The notes beneath the pieces were generated by a model. The model was not told the DNA's origin. It did not search any database and was given only the letters and a program-made list of their open reading frames with translations. The translations under genes and the position numbers were made by a program. From the NCBI GenBank assembly GCA_947589535.1, contig CANQAS010000008.1, positions 1 through 33,560 of the forward strand: a DNA stretch of 33,560 bases. Direction: 5' to 3'. The DNA is from an uncultured Bacilli bacterium. GTDB lineage: Bacteria; Bacillota_I; Bacilli_A; RF39; UBA660. Shown one piece after another: positions 22,961-29,997 of the stretch (positions are counted from its first letter, which is position 1; each line of letters starts with the position of its first letter).

Positions 22961-23827
22961 TCTTGCTTTTAATATATCATCATGAACTTCTTTGTAAGAT
23001 TTACCCTTATATTTTTTACATAAACTAATCATTATATTAGGCGTAATATCATCTTTATTTTGAAGTTTAATTTCTTCTTCAATATAGTCTATTTTTGCCG
23101 TACTAGGAATAGGAGGAAGATACCTTATTGCATTACTGTATATACGGCTAAACAATTTAGACCATTTTTCATATTTTCCAATTAATTTTGCTTCCTTGCT
23201 TGTTAATTCATGCAATGGTATTTCTTTGTATTTACTTAATTTTTTATCATGTAATAATGCTATATCCTTACATAATAATTTTATTAATTCTAATGAGTAT
23301 TCATCTTCATTTTCGTATAGTTCTCGTTTATTATCAGTAACTAAACACTTTGATTTTCTTACTAAGTAATTTAGATATAAAGTATTTCCTTCGTTGCTAG
23401 CTGCTTTAATTTCATTTAATAATTCATTTCTTTCTTTATTGCTAAAAGAAAAACTACTGCTAAATATTTTTGTTAATGCATCAATTAACGTATTTGGAAA
23501 TTTATTATTACTATTAGATAAAAGAACATCTTTTAAATCTCTTTTTGAAATCCATATTACTTGCTTTTTTATTTTTTCTACAGGGTTAAATTCATTTATT
23601 GTATATGGTTCTTCACATAGGAAATATTCCTCATTTTGATAGGTTTCTTTTGGTATTAAATAAGATTTTTTGACATTTAATCCAAAATTATCATATAAAT
23701 ATTTAGTTAAATGTTTCTTTTTATTACTAGCATTTCCAGAAATGCTAGGTAATGAATATTCGTTATTTTTCTTTAATATCAAAATTTGATCATCGGTATT
23801 AAATATTATACAATATGTTTTATTCAT
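22940..23827 (-). CDS. Nudix-fold-like protein lacking the Nudix box
   Basis: The 295-aa protein begins like a Nudix hydrolase (CIIFNTDDQILILKKNNEYSLP). The position of the Nudix box reads LPSISGNASNKKKHLTKYLYDNFGLNV, so the GG, the Glu pair and the REL-EE residues are gone; only the overall spacing and GL remain. IWISKRDLKDVL fits the end of a Nudix fold. The second half (about 125-295) is a Lys-rich helical region that I do not recognise. It is probably a regulatory or binding protein rather than a hydrolase. It starts after GAGGTCAT. The Nudix call is by fold pattern and could be wrong. Confidence 0.5.
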   Translation of the reverse strand: MNKTYCIIFNTDDQILILKKNNEYSLPSISGNASNKKKHLTKYLYDNFGLNVKKSYLIPKETYQNEEYFLCEEPYTINEFNPVEKIKKQVIWISKRDLKDVLLSNSNNKFPNTLIDALTKIFSSSFSFSNKERNELLNEIKAASNEGNTLYLNYLVRKSKCLVTDNKRELYENEDEYSLELIKLLCKDIALLHDKKLSKYKEIPLHELTSKEAKLIGKYEKWSKLFSRIYSNAIRYLPPIPSTAKIDYIEEEIKLQNKDDITPNIMISLCKKYKGKSYKEVHDDILKARKKNKKK

Positions 23828-23853
23828 GCTATGACCTCATTTCATTGTTTGAT

Positions 23854-23862
23854 ATTATAACA
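23854..23862 (-). promoter_or_regulatory. Extended -10 promoter of the Nudix-fold gene
   Basis: On the minus strand TGTTATAAT lies 27 nt upstream of the start codon. The -35 region is only A/T-rich. Confidence 0.6.
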
Positions 23863-23880
23863 TAAAAATTAAAAATTTAT

Positions 23881-23913
23881 AAAAAAATAAAAACAACTAT
23901 TAAATAGTTGTTT
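23881..23913 (-). terminator. Terminator of the HD-like gene
   Basis: On the minus strand AAACAACTAT-tta-ATAGTTGTTT forms a 10-bp stem followed by TTATTTTTTT. Confidence 0.8.
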
Positions 23914-23949
23914 CCTAAATTCAAATTTCTCTTTTAAAATACATATATA

Positions 23950-24567
23950 TTATGAATTTTCTATATCTTGAATATCCTTTGATAATTGAGTAAACATTTC
24001 GTTATTACCATAATATTTTCTATCAAATAAAATCCATCCATCACTTGCATTATTAACTTGTGGTAAAATTTCTTTAGATAATTCTTCTGGGTATTTTTTT
24101 ACATCTTCAATAGCATTTTCTAATTTGAAATCACCATTTAACTCATATATTTTTGCTTGTAAATCAGATTCTAATTTACTTACATATAATACATATTTTG
24201 CTTCTTCAGTTTCTTGCAACTCAAATTCGTCATACATATTTACTAATTCATCTTGCTTAATTAAACCATTAGTAATTTTTACTATTAATTCTTTACCATC
24301 GATATTATCAGAAGAATTTATTGATGTTTCATGCATTGGCACTACTTTCTTTAATTCTTTAATAATAAGCATTTTAAATACTTTTTCCATATCTAAACTT
24401 AAATTCTTTTCTGAAGATATAGCAATTGATAGAACTAAACATCCATAAATATGATCAGCAACTGATTCTATTTTTTCATCTGGAATATTTACTTCTTTCC
24501 AACCAGTACGAACAACATTCTTTAAATTATTAGCTGCTATATAAAAATTAATAATATTTTTATTCAT
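23950..24567 (-). CDS. HD-domain (YfbR/HDDC2-like) protein with lost catalytic residues
   Basis: The start is the ATG at 24567, 9 nt after AGGAG; the track's first ATG touches the site. The 205-aa protein follows the pattern of YfbR/HDDC2-type 5'-nucleotidases: LKNVVRTGW, ESVADHIYG (His39), and a later helix SKLESDLQAKIYE. Where the family has the His-Asp pair, this one has Lys70-Glu71 (IIKELKKVVP). The Asp expected before KLE is Ser130. Three of four metal ligands thus appear missing, so it is likely not an active metal-dependent phosphohydrolase. It is transcribed on its own, toward the Nudix-fold gene on the same strand. Confidence 0.65.
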   Translation of the reverse strand: MNKNIINFYIAANNLKNVVRTGWKEVNIPDEKIESVADHIYGCLVLSIAISSEKNLSLDMEKVFKMLIIKELKKVVPMHETSINSSDNIDGKELIVKITNGLIKQDELVNMYDEFELQETEEAKYVLYVSKLESDLQAKIYELNGDFKLENAIEDVKKYPEELSKEILPQVNNASDGWILFDRKYYGNNEMFTQLSKDIQDIENS

Positions 24568-24602
24568 AAAATTCATCTCCTTTTTGAACTATTTATTTAT
24601 CT

Positions 24603-24623
24603 AAACTCGGACTTTTCGAGTTT
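24603..24623 (-). terminator. Hairpin downstream of tRNA-Leu
   Basis: AAACTCG, a 7-nt loop and CGAGTTT lie just after the tRNA-Leu 3' end. There is only a short T-run, so it is a weak terminator or a processing hairpin. The same stem sequence recurs after tRNA-Met. Confidence 0.5.
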
Positions 24624-24632
24624 AATTCCTTT

Positions 24633-24719
24633 TGGTACCGGTAGTCGGGCTCGAACCGACATGGTATTACTACCACCAGATTTTGAGTCTGGCGCGTCTA
24701 CCAATTCCGCCATACCGGC
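24633..24719 (-). tRNA. tRNA-Leu (anticodon CAA)
   Basis: A class II tRNA with a long variable arm and an encoded CCA. The acceptor is GCCGGTA/TACCGGT (first pair G-U), the D arm contains AATTGGTAGA, and the anticodon stem CCAGA/TCTGG holds loop CTCAAAA, giving CAA for the UUG codon. The T arm is GTCGG-TTCGAGC-CCGAC. Confidence 0.95.
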
Positions 24720-24731
24720 ATCAACAAAAAG

Positions 24732-24740
24732 ATTATAACA
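24732..24740 (-). promoter_or_regulatory. Extended -10 promoter of tRNA-Leu
   Basis: On the minus strand TGTTATAAT lies 12 nt before the tRNA 5' end. Confidence 0.65.
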
Positions 24741-24779
24741 TATTTATTCTTTTTTTTCTATAAAGTTTTAAGAAATAAG

Positions 24780-24788
24780 TGATATAAT
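24780..24788 (+). promoter_or_regulatory. Extended -10 promoter of murC
   Basis: TGATATAAT lies 18 nt upstream of the murC ATG, which follows GAGGTGGAG. Confidence 0.6.
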
Positions 24789-24806
24789 TAAATAGAGGTG
24801 GAGCTT

Positions 24807-26129
24807 ATGAAATATTATTGTATAGGTATAAAAGGTTCGGGAATGTCAACACTTGCTCAAATATTATATGATTTAGGTAATGAAGTATCTGGTTATGATG
24901 ACCATAAAGAATTTAAGTATACAGAGCAGGGATTAGTAGATAGAAATATTAAAATTTATTATGATAATAATCATGCTATAGATAAAGATACAATAGTTAC
25001 ATATTCTGTAGCTTTTAAAGAAGATCATCCTGAAATGAAAAGAGTAAGAAATTTAGGTTTAAAAATAGAGAGTTACCATAATGTTATGGGGCTTGTTACA
25101 AAAATGTTTGAAACAACTAGCGTGTGTGGTACCCATGGTAAAACAACAACCTCACTATTAATAAGTCATGTATTAGAAAATACTTTAGGTTGTAATTATT
25201 TTGTTGGTTCAGGAGATGGATATGCAAAAAAGGATAATAAATATTTTGTGGTAGAATCAGATGAATTTAATAGACATTTTTTGTCATATTATCCTGCAAA
25301 CGTACTTTTAACCAATATAGAGTTAGATCATACTGAGATATATAAAAACCTAGATGATTTAATAAATACTTTTAATACTTTTGTTAACAAAGCAACCAGG
25401 CTAATTGTCATGTGTGGTGATGACGAAAACATTAGAAAGTTAGATGTTAAAAAAGATGTTCCAGTATTATATTATGGATTTAATGACAATAATGATATAG
25501 TATGTAAAAATGTTATTTTAAATGAAACAGGTTCATCATTCGATGTTTATATTAATGATGAATTATATGGTCATTTTAACTTACCACTATTTGGTAAACA
25601 TATGATATTAAACGCATTAGGGTCTATTGCTATACTTAGAAGTTATAATATCAATAAGGAAGATATAGATAAATATCTAAGTGATTTTAAAGGTGCTAAA
25701 AGAAGATTTAAAATAAAAGAATTTGGAGATGTAATAGAAGTAGATGACTATGCCCATCATCCAACAGAAATAAAAGTAACAATAGAATCGGCTAAACAAA
25801 AATATCCAGGTAAAGAAATAGTATCAGTATTTTTACCTAATACGTATTCTAGAACCAAGGATTTAATGAATGATTTTATAGAAGCTTTAAAACTTTCAGA
25901 TAAAACATATGTATTTGAAATAGAATCTGACAGGGAAAAAGTTGAAGATTTTCCTGGTGTTACAAGTAAAACTATAGTAGATAATATTGAAGGTGCTGAA
26001 ATATTAGAAAAAGATACTATTCATAAATTATTAAAACATAAAAATGCTGTTATATGTTTTATGAGTTGTGCTGATATTTCAAAATACGAAAAAATATTTG
26101 AAGAACAAATAAAGAATAAAAATAATTAA
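24807..26129 (+). CDS. murC: UDP-N-acetylmuramate--L-alanine ligase
   Basis: The start is the ATG at 24807 after GAGGTGGAG; the track's GTG is part of that site. The 440-aa protein has the N-terminal nucleotide-binding motif GIKGSGMS (7-14), the Mur ligase ATP loop GTHGKTTT (108-115), the central DEFNRHF...LTNIELDHTE and C-terminal DDYAHHPTEI motifs. It adds L-alanine to UDP-MurNAc, the first amino acid of the peptidoglycan stem peptide, in the cytoplasm. It is the only Mur ligase in the window and shows that the organism builds a wall. Confidence 0.95.
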   Translation: MKYYCIGIKGSGMSTLAQILYDLGNEVSGYDDHKEFKYTEQGLVDRNIKIYYDNNHAIDKDTIVTYSVAFKEDHPEMKRVRNLGLKIESYHNVMGLVTKMFETTSVCGTHGKTTTSLLISHVLENTLGCNYFVGSGDGYAKKDNKYFVVESDEFNRHFLSYYPANVLLTNIELDHTEIYKNLDDLINTFNTFVNKATRLIVMCGDDENIRKLDVKKDVPVLYYGFNDNNDIVCKNVILNETGSSFDVYINDELYGHFNLPLFGKHMILNALGSIAILRSYNINKEDIDKYLSDFKGAKRRFKIKEFGDVIEVDDYAHHPTEIKVTIESAKQKYPGKEIVSVFLPNTYSRTKDLMNDFIEALKLSDKTYVFEIESDREKVEDFPGVTSKTIVDNIEGAEILEKDTIHKLLKHKNAVICFMSCADISKYEKIFEEQIKNKNN

Positions 26130-26130
26130 A

Positions 26131-26158
26131 TTGATCACCATAATAATGGTGATTTTTT
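26131..26158 (+). terminator. murC terminator overlapping the next gene's ribosome binding site
   Basis: ATCACCAT-aata-ATGGTGAT forms an 8-bp stem followed by five further T. The right arm holds GGTGAT, which lies 5 nt before the ATG of the next gene and matches the GGTGAT site used elsewhere in the window. Confidence 0.8.
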
Positions 26159-26932
26159 ATGAAAATATTAATAACAGGAGCAGCTTCTGGAATAGGTTAT
26201 TTAACAGCTCTTACTTTGGTAGAAAGAAAACATAAGGTATATTTAACTTGTGAAAATAATAAGCAAGTTAAAAATGTAAAGGAAAAAATACATAATTATA
26301 AAAACATAAATGTAATAAAGATTAATATAACAAAAGAAGAAGATAGAAAAAAAGTATTAGATTTAAACATTGATTGTTTGATTAGTAATGCTGCAATAGC
26401 TCAAGGTGGTAGTATAATTGAAGCTAACTTTGATAAGATAAGGGAAAACTTTGAGGTAAACGTTTTTTCTAATTTTGAATTAGTAAAAGATGTATTAAAA
26501 CAAATGATAGAAAAGGATAAAGGAAAAATAGTTATGATTTCTTCCTTAATTTCTAATGTATCACTTCCATTCATGGGAATTTATTCTGCTACTAAAGCAA
26601 GTATTTCAAATATTACCTCTGCTTTAAGAAAGGAATTATGGTTGATGGGAAGTAATGTAAGTATAACTTTAATAGAACCAGGTTTATACCATACTGGTTT
26701 TAACCAAGTTCTTTTGGAAAATAAATATGATAATGGAAAATATTTTGAAGATATAAAAAAAGAGTTATATAATGTAGAACACTTTGTACTTAAAATATTA
26801 GAAAAGAAAAAATTAGATTCTATAGTTGTTAAAATTGTTAGAGCAATTGAAGATGAAAAAACAAAAAGAGTTTATAGGGCACCTTACATTCAATCCATGA
26901 TGAGTAAGATATATAGTATATTTAGAAAATAG
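26159..26932 (+). CDS. Short-chain dehydrogenase/reductase
   Basis: The 257-aa protein has the SDR cofactor motif TGAASGIG (6-13), the SNAA motif (76-79), the catalytic Ser (ISSL, Ser129), and YSATK with Tyr142 and Lys146, a complete catalytic set. The substrate cannot be told from sequence; the C-terminal part resembles sterol- or retinol-type SDRs in length only. No promoter is seen between murC and this gene. Translation would depend on read-through of the murC terminator and on opening of the hairpin that contains its ribosome binding site. Confidence 0.9.
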   Translation: MKILITGAASGIGYLTALTLVERKHKVYLTCENNKQVKNVKEKIHNYKNINVIKINITKEEDRKKVLDLNIDCLISNAAIAQGGSIIEANFDKIRENFEVNVFSNFELVKDVLKQMIEKDKGKIVMISSLISNVSLPFMGIYSATKASISNITSALRKELWLMGSNVSITLIEPGLYHTGFNQVLLENKYDNGKYFEDIKKELYNVEHFVLKILEKKKLDSIVVKIVRAIEDEKTKRVYRAPYIQSMMSKIYSIFRK

Positions 26933-26934
26933 GT

Positions 26935-26963
26935 AAAGTTAAGAAAAAAGTCTTAACTTTTTT
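26935..26963 (+). terminator. Intrinsic terminator of the SDR gene
   Basis: AAAGTTAAG, an 8-nt loop and CTTAACTTT form a perfect 9-bp stem followed by TTT. Confidence 0.8.
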
Positions 26964-26965
26964 AA

Positions 26966-26971
26966 TATAAT
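26966..26971 (+). promoter_or_regulatory. -10 element abutting a start codon (possible leaderless mRNA)
   Basis: A perfect TATAAT ends five bases before the ATG at 26977, so the predicted transcript start is at or next to the A of the start codon. No ribosome binding site is present. The -35 region lies in the upstream terminator and is not recognisable. Confidence 0.45.
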
Positions 26972-26976
26972 TTAGT

Positions 26977-27360
26977 ATGAATAAAGAAGAACTAAGTAGA
27001 AGATTAAACCAGTTAAAGATAGAAGATTTTATATGGATAATTTACATTGTAATAATTATTATGAGTTTTTATTCTAATACTTTTGAAAGAAAATATTTTT
27101 TATATAATGATCATAAAAGTAAAGAAACATATAATAAGATAACAATTGGGATATTTGCTGTTTTAGTAGTTATATACGCATATTTCTTGAAAGATTCTAT
27201 AGAAGATGTAAAAAGTCTTAAAATATATGATACAGAAAAAAAGAAAAAATTAACTAAACTTTTACTTATTGGTTCATTTCTTATTTTCTTAAGTGGTATT
27301 ATATTCTTATATATAGCAATAGAGAATGAAGATATAGATGTAGAAGTTGCTTTTAATTGA
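26977..27360 (+). CDS. Small unknown membrane protein
   Basis: The 127-aa protein has three probable membrane helices (about 17-34, 52-72 and 89-112), a charged N-terminus (MNKEELSRRLNQLK) and a basic loop (DTEKKKKLTK). I recognise no family. It has no Shine-Dalgarno sequence, and the -10 element suggests a leaderless transcript. It ends in TGA, one of the few TGA stops in the window. Confidence 0.55.
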   Translation: MNKEELSRRLNQLKIEDFIWIIYIVIIIMSFYSNTFERKYFLYNDHKSKETYNKITIGIFAVLVVIYAYFLKDSIEDVKSLKIYDTEKKKKLTKLLLIGSFLIFLSGIIFLYIAIENEDIDVEVAFN

Positions 27361-27386
27361 TAATATAGTTTAATTTTGAATATAAT
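27357..27386 (+). promoter_or_regulatory. Promoter of the 27407 gene
   Basis: TTGATA (27357-27362), overlapping the upstream stop codon, an 18-nt spacer and a perfect TATAAT (27381-27386). Confidence 0.7.
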
Positions 27387-27406
27387 TTTTTAGAAGGAGG
27401 AATAAA

Positions 27407-27784
27407 ATGACATTACCAAATATTCCTCCTAAGTTATTTTCTGCATCAGCTGTGGTAGTAGGATATATATTAATAGATGATATGACTGCTAATGAGCAAA
27501 ACGCAGTAGGTAACTGGCTTATGCTTGTTGCACAGGTTTTATCAACTAACGCATTTTATAGATCAGTAATGCAAGAAAGAGGGTTAGAACCAGTAGGTTC
27601 AACTGAAAGTGGCGCAACGGAAACCGGAAGAAATAATGCTTATACTTTTTCAGGTTCTTACGGACAAAGTGCAGGTAACGTTAATACTAGTGACGATTCT
27701 AATAAAGATGAAACTTTGGCAATGCTTGAAAAGATGGTAAGAGCAATGCAAACAGAGATAGAGAATATTAAAAGGAACTTATAA
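27407..27784 (+). CDS. Conserved-looking small protein of unknown function
   Basis: The 125-aa protein starts after a consensus AGAAGGAGG. Residues about 8-52 (LFSASAVVVGYILIDDMTANEQNAVGNWLMLVAQVLSTNAFY) are amphipathic to hydrophobic and recall a small-protein type I associate with Firmicutes but cannot name. A Ser/Thr/Gly linker and a C-terminal helix (DETLAMLEKMVRAMQTEIENIKRNL), probably a coiled coil, follow. The strong promoter and ribosome binding site suggest good expression. It may be membrane-associated; no enzymatic motif is seen. Confidence 0.6.
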   Translation: MTLPNIPPKLFSASAVVVGYILIDDMTANEQNAVGNWLMLVAQVLSTNAFYRSVMQERGLEPVGSTESGATETGRNNAYTFSGSYGQSAGNVNTSDDSNKDETLAMLEKMVRAMQTEIENIKRNL

Positions 27785-27805
27785 TGATTTTATAAGTTCC
27801 TCAAG
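27771..27805. terminator. Convergent terminator hairpin
   Basis: AGGAACTTATAA-tgatt-TTATAAGTTCCT is a perfect 12-bp stem. The plus strand lacks a T-run after it. The minus strand continues TTTTAATATT, so it is stronger for the minus-strand pseudogene. Confidence 0.6.
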
Positions 27806-28098
27806 AGCCATATTAATATCATTTTCAAATGGTGTTTTTTTATGCTAGATCCAGCGGTTAAGTATAATAAACCTTCTTCATAACCATCAATATCTAAACT
27901 TCCTCTAATTGGGATTTTAAATACTTTTCCGTTTGCAATAGTATCAGGTAAAATAGAATAATTACCATAATTAAACTGCTTGCAAATATAATTTAAATTT
28001 ATATTTTTGATATTAAATTTATCTAGTAATTGTATTGCGTTATGGTTGGCTTCTTGTTCTTCTCAAAGTTTTAAGCTATTTTCTAATTCTTTTGACAT
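27779..28098 (-). pseudogene. Broken gene of unknown function (in-frame TGA plus frameshift)
   Basis: The ORF track is empty here, but the minus strand reads like a gene of about 106 codons. It has a GGAG ribosome binding site and ATG at 28098, MSKELENSLKL, then TGA (28065-28063), then EEQEANHNAIQLLDKF...ILPDTIANGKVFKIPIRGS and DGYEEGLLYLTAG. At an A7 run (plus-strand T-run about 27835-27841) the frame shifts, and the sensible reading continues as TPFENDINMALEELIKSL to a TAA at 27779. The TGA sits where Trp (TGG) would fit. Two independent lesions argue for a decayed gene rather than a sequencing slip, although the homopolymer lesion alone could be an error. I do not recognise the family. Confidence 0.65.
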
Positions 28099-28140
28099 AA
28101 TGAATCTCCATTAAATTTATTAGATATTTTATCATGCAAA

Positions 28141-28503
28141 TTAAATAAAAGTCAAATTTATCTCTTTTTTTATCCATTTCATTAACAATTCTACGATACT
28201 ATTTATTTGTTCTTTTGTTAATTCTTTATCTTTTGGTATACCATACCATTTTTCTAAGCAGCCACGGCAACAGCAAGCACAAGCGTGTTGGGCGATAAAC
28301 ACTGGATGTCCTTTCATTGGTGTTTGTTTACCATCATTTGGTATGTTTGATGGCGCAAGACGTTTATTTATGAAATCATAAGCGTGTACTTTAATGATAT
28401 CCATACCTTTTTCATTTATATAATCTATCATATATTTTCTTAAATGAAAACTAGCCCTAAACTTTGATTTAGATAGTTTATTTAACATTAAATCATAATC
28501 CAT
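28141..28503 (-). CDS. DUF4186 family protein
   Basis: The 120-aa protein carries the signature of DUF4186: KSKFRASFHL, HAYDFINKRLAPSNIPNDGKQTPMKGHPVFIAQHA, then CACCCRGCLEKWYGIP. The conserved Cys and His residues suggest metal binding, but no function is known to me. It starts after GAGGTT. It lies next to a pseudogene on the same strand and 260 nt from dapA. Confidence 0.9.
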   Translation of the reverse strand: MDYDLMLNKLSKSKFRASFHLRKYMIDYINEKGMDIIKVHAYDFINKRLAPSNIPNDGKQTPMKGHPVFIAQHACACCCRGCLEKWYGIPKDKELTKEQINSIVELLMKWIKKEINLTFI

Positions 28504-28763
28504 ATAATAACCTCTAATGTAATTATAATACTATTTTAAAAAATAAAAAGCTTTTATTGAGAAAATTCATATATTTTATGGATTAAAAAATGATACAGTT
28601 AAATAACTAGTGTGTTGAAGTTGCATTCGAACTTATGATGTTTCTTTTTGTTTTACGAAGTTTGTTTAATTTGTATTCATAAATATAATAATAATTGGTT
28701 GTTTTAATAATAAAAGACATCTAATTCGTAAGAATTAAATGTCTGTGTAATTTTGATAAATAA
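28504..28763. other. Intergenic stretch upstream of the DUF4186 gene
   Basis: It holds the dapA terminator (28707-28744) and a TATAAT on the minus strand (28522-28527) that could serve the DUF4186 gene. A minus-strand frame stays open over about 28607-28735 (ending KLRKTKRNIISSNATSTH then TAG) without a start codon. That frame runs through the terminator and may be chance or a gene remnant. Nothing else is seen. Confidence 0.4.
28707..28744 (-). terminator. dapA terminator
   Basis: On the minus strand AGACAT-t-TAATTC-ttac-GAATTA-g-ATGTCT forms two 6-bp helices with one mismatch between them, followed by TTTTATTATT. Confidence 0.75.
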
Positions 28764-29657
28764 CTATAATGATTTTACAAAGCTTTCAATTATGTTTGTT
28801 AGTTCTTTTGTCTTTTCATTATCTAATTCTATTAATGGTTCTCTTAAGATACCAGAATCCATATACATGATTTCCATAGCTTTTTTAACAGGTATAGGAT
28901 TAACATCACAGAATAAACCTTTACATAGGTTTAAGGCATTTTTTTGCATTGCGATTGCTTTAATTTTACTGCCCTCTAAATATTCCATAACCATATCGTG
29001 AGTATACTGTGGATAAATATTTGCAAGTACAGATATAACTCCAATACCACCTTTATCTAGGATATCTACTATTTGATCATCATTACCTGAATATATATCT
29101 AGTGCGCCACTTTTTGCTATTTTTTTAACTTGATTTAAATTTCCAGATGCTTCTTTAATAGCAATAACGTTTTCGTTTTCTTTCGCAATTTGAATTGCCG
29201 TTTCTGCTTCAATGTTAACACCGGTTCTAGATGGAACATTATACATTATTACCGGAATATTAACACTTTTTGCAATTCTGTGATAATATAGTTTTAAACC
29301 ATTCTGATTAGTTTTGTTATAATATGGTGTAACACATAATAATCCATCTGCTCCCATTTTTTCTGCTTTCATAGATAGTTCTACAGCTCTTTTAGTATTA
29401 TTAGAACCGGTACCTGCTATAACGGTAATTCTTCCATTAGCAATTCTTATGCATTCTTTAATGCATTTTTCATGCTCTTTTTCTGTTAAGGTAGATGATT
29501 CACCAGTAGTACCACAAATAATAATGCTATCAGTTCCGTTTTCAATATGAAATTCTATTAATTGTTCTAGTTTTTCATAGTCGACAACTATCTCTCCATT
29601 AATGTCTTTTTTAAATGGTGTAATTAAGGCAACACCAGAGCCCCTAAAAATAGACAT
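28764..29657 (-). CDS. dapA: 4-hydroxy-tetrahydrodipicolinate synthase
   Basis: The 297-aa protein matches DapA over its full length. It has CGTTGESSTL (Thr50-Thr51), CVTPYYNKTNQNGL, MYNVPSRTG with the proton-relay Tyr139, and the Schiff-base Lys168 in VIAIKEASG. It condenses pyruvate with aspartate semialdehyde in the lysine/diaminopimelate pathway, which also feeds peptidoglycan. It is monocistronic here. It starts after AGGAGG, but that site is part of a strong hairpin in a long leader, so translation is probably regulated. Confidence 0.95.
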   Translation of the reverse strand: MSIFRGSGVALITPFKKDINGEIVVDYEKLEQLIEFHIENGTDSIIICGTTGESSTLTEKEHEKCIKECIRIANGRITVIAGTGSNNTKRAVELSMKAEKMGADGLLCVTPYYNKTNQNGLKLYYHRIAKSVNIPVIMYNVPSRTGVNIEAETAIQIAKENENVIAIKEASGNLNQVKKIAKSGALDIYSGNDDQIVDILDKGGIGVISVLANIYPQYTHDMVMEYLEGSKIKAIAMQKNALNLCKGLFCDVNPIPVKKAMEIMYMDSGILREPLIELDNEKTKELTNIIESFVKSL

Positions 29658-29835
29658 ATAAAAAGCCCTCCTTCTATACTTTATTTTAAAAGGAGGGTTT
29701 TAATGACAATTTTATAGTAGCACTTTATCTTTCAATGACAGTCATATAATTAAAATTATAATGCATATTACTTTTAATAGCTGCAACATAAGTATACGCA
29801 TATGCTACTACAGTATTTTTACGTTGTAAATGTTT
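29658..29835 (-). promoter_or_regulatory. Structured dapA leader, candidate riboswitch or attenuator
   Basis: From the predicted start about 7 nt past the -10, roughly 175 nt precede the ATG, far more than for other genes here. TAGTAGCA (29810-29803) can pair with TGCTACTA (29722-29715) to close a domain of about 108 nt, which contains a further hairpin TATAATT-tta-aATTATA-like. Next to the start codon CCCTCCTT (29697-29690) pairs perfectly with AAGGAGGG (29673-29666), burying the ribosome binding site. CTTTTT follows, so the hairpin could also act as a terminator. I could not match lysine-riboswitch or T-box core motifs. Confidence 0.55.
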
Positions 29836-29840
29836 TTTTG

Positions 29841-29849
29841 ATTATACCA
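29841..29849 (-). promoter_or_regulatory. Extended -10 promoter of dapA
   Basis: On the minus strand TGGTATAAT is an extended -10 element, 183 nt upstream of the dapA start. No convincing -35 is seen. Confidence 0.6.
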
Positions 29850-29888
29850 GTGAAACTACTTATAGAAAATAAAAATATAGTATAAGTT

Positions 29889-29920
29889 AAAATAACTAAA
29901 TAAAATTATCTAGTTATTTT
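29889..29920. terminator. AT-rich hairpin between tRNA-Met and dapA
   Basis: AAAATAACTA, a 12-nt loop and TAGTTATTTT form a 10-bp stem. It may back up the tRNA terminator on the minus strand. Confidence 0.4.
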
Positions 29921-29959
29921 CTTTGCTTTTGGTAAAACATGTCAATCTTTAAGTATATT

Positions 29960-29988
29960 AAAACTCGAACTACATTGGTTCGAGTTTT
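29960..29988 (-). terminator. tRNA-Met terminator
   Basis: On the minus strand AAAACTCGAAC-caatgta-GTTCGAGTTTT forms an 11-bp stem ending in TTTT. Its outer seven bases equal the hairpin after tRNA-Leu. Confidence 0.7.
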
Positions 29989-29997
29989 ATATTAATT

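Noticed and set aside
28063-28065. In-frame TGA as evidence that TGA encodes Trp in this organism
   Set aside because: Trp is encoded by TGG throughout, and genes at 1255-2349, 6363-6914, 8720-9073 and 26977-27360 end sensibly at TGA. The same locus also has a frameshift, so decay explains it better.
28607-28735. Open minus-strand frame ending KLRKTKRNIISSNATSTH
   Set aside because: It has no start codon, runs through the dapA terminator and has no ribosome binding site. Treated as chance or an unidentifiable remnant.
29658-29835. Lysine riboswitch or T-box upstream of dapA
   Set aside because: I could not find the conserved cores (such as the T-box GGTGGTACCGCG-like antiterminator sequence or the lysine-riboswitch junction motifs). 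It is left as an unclassified leader.
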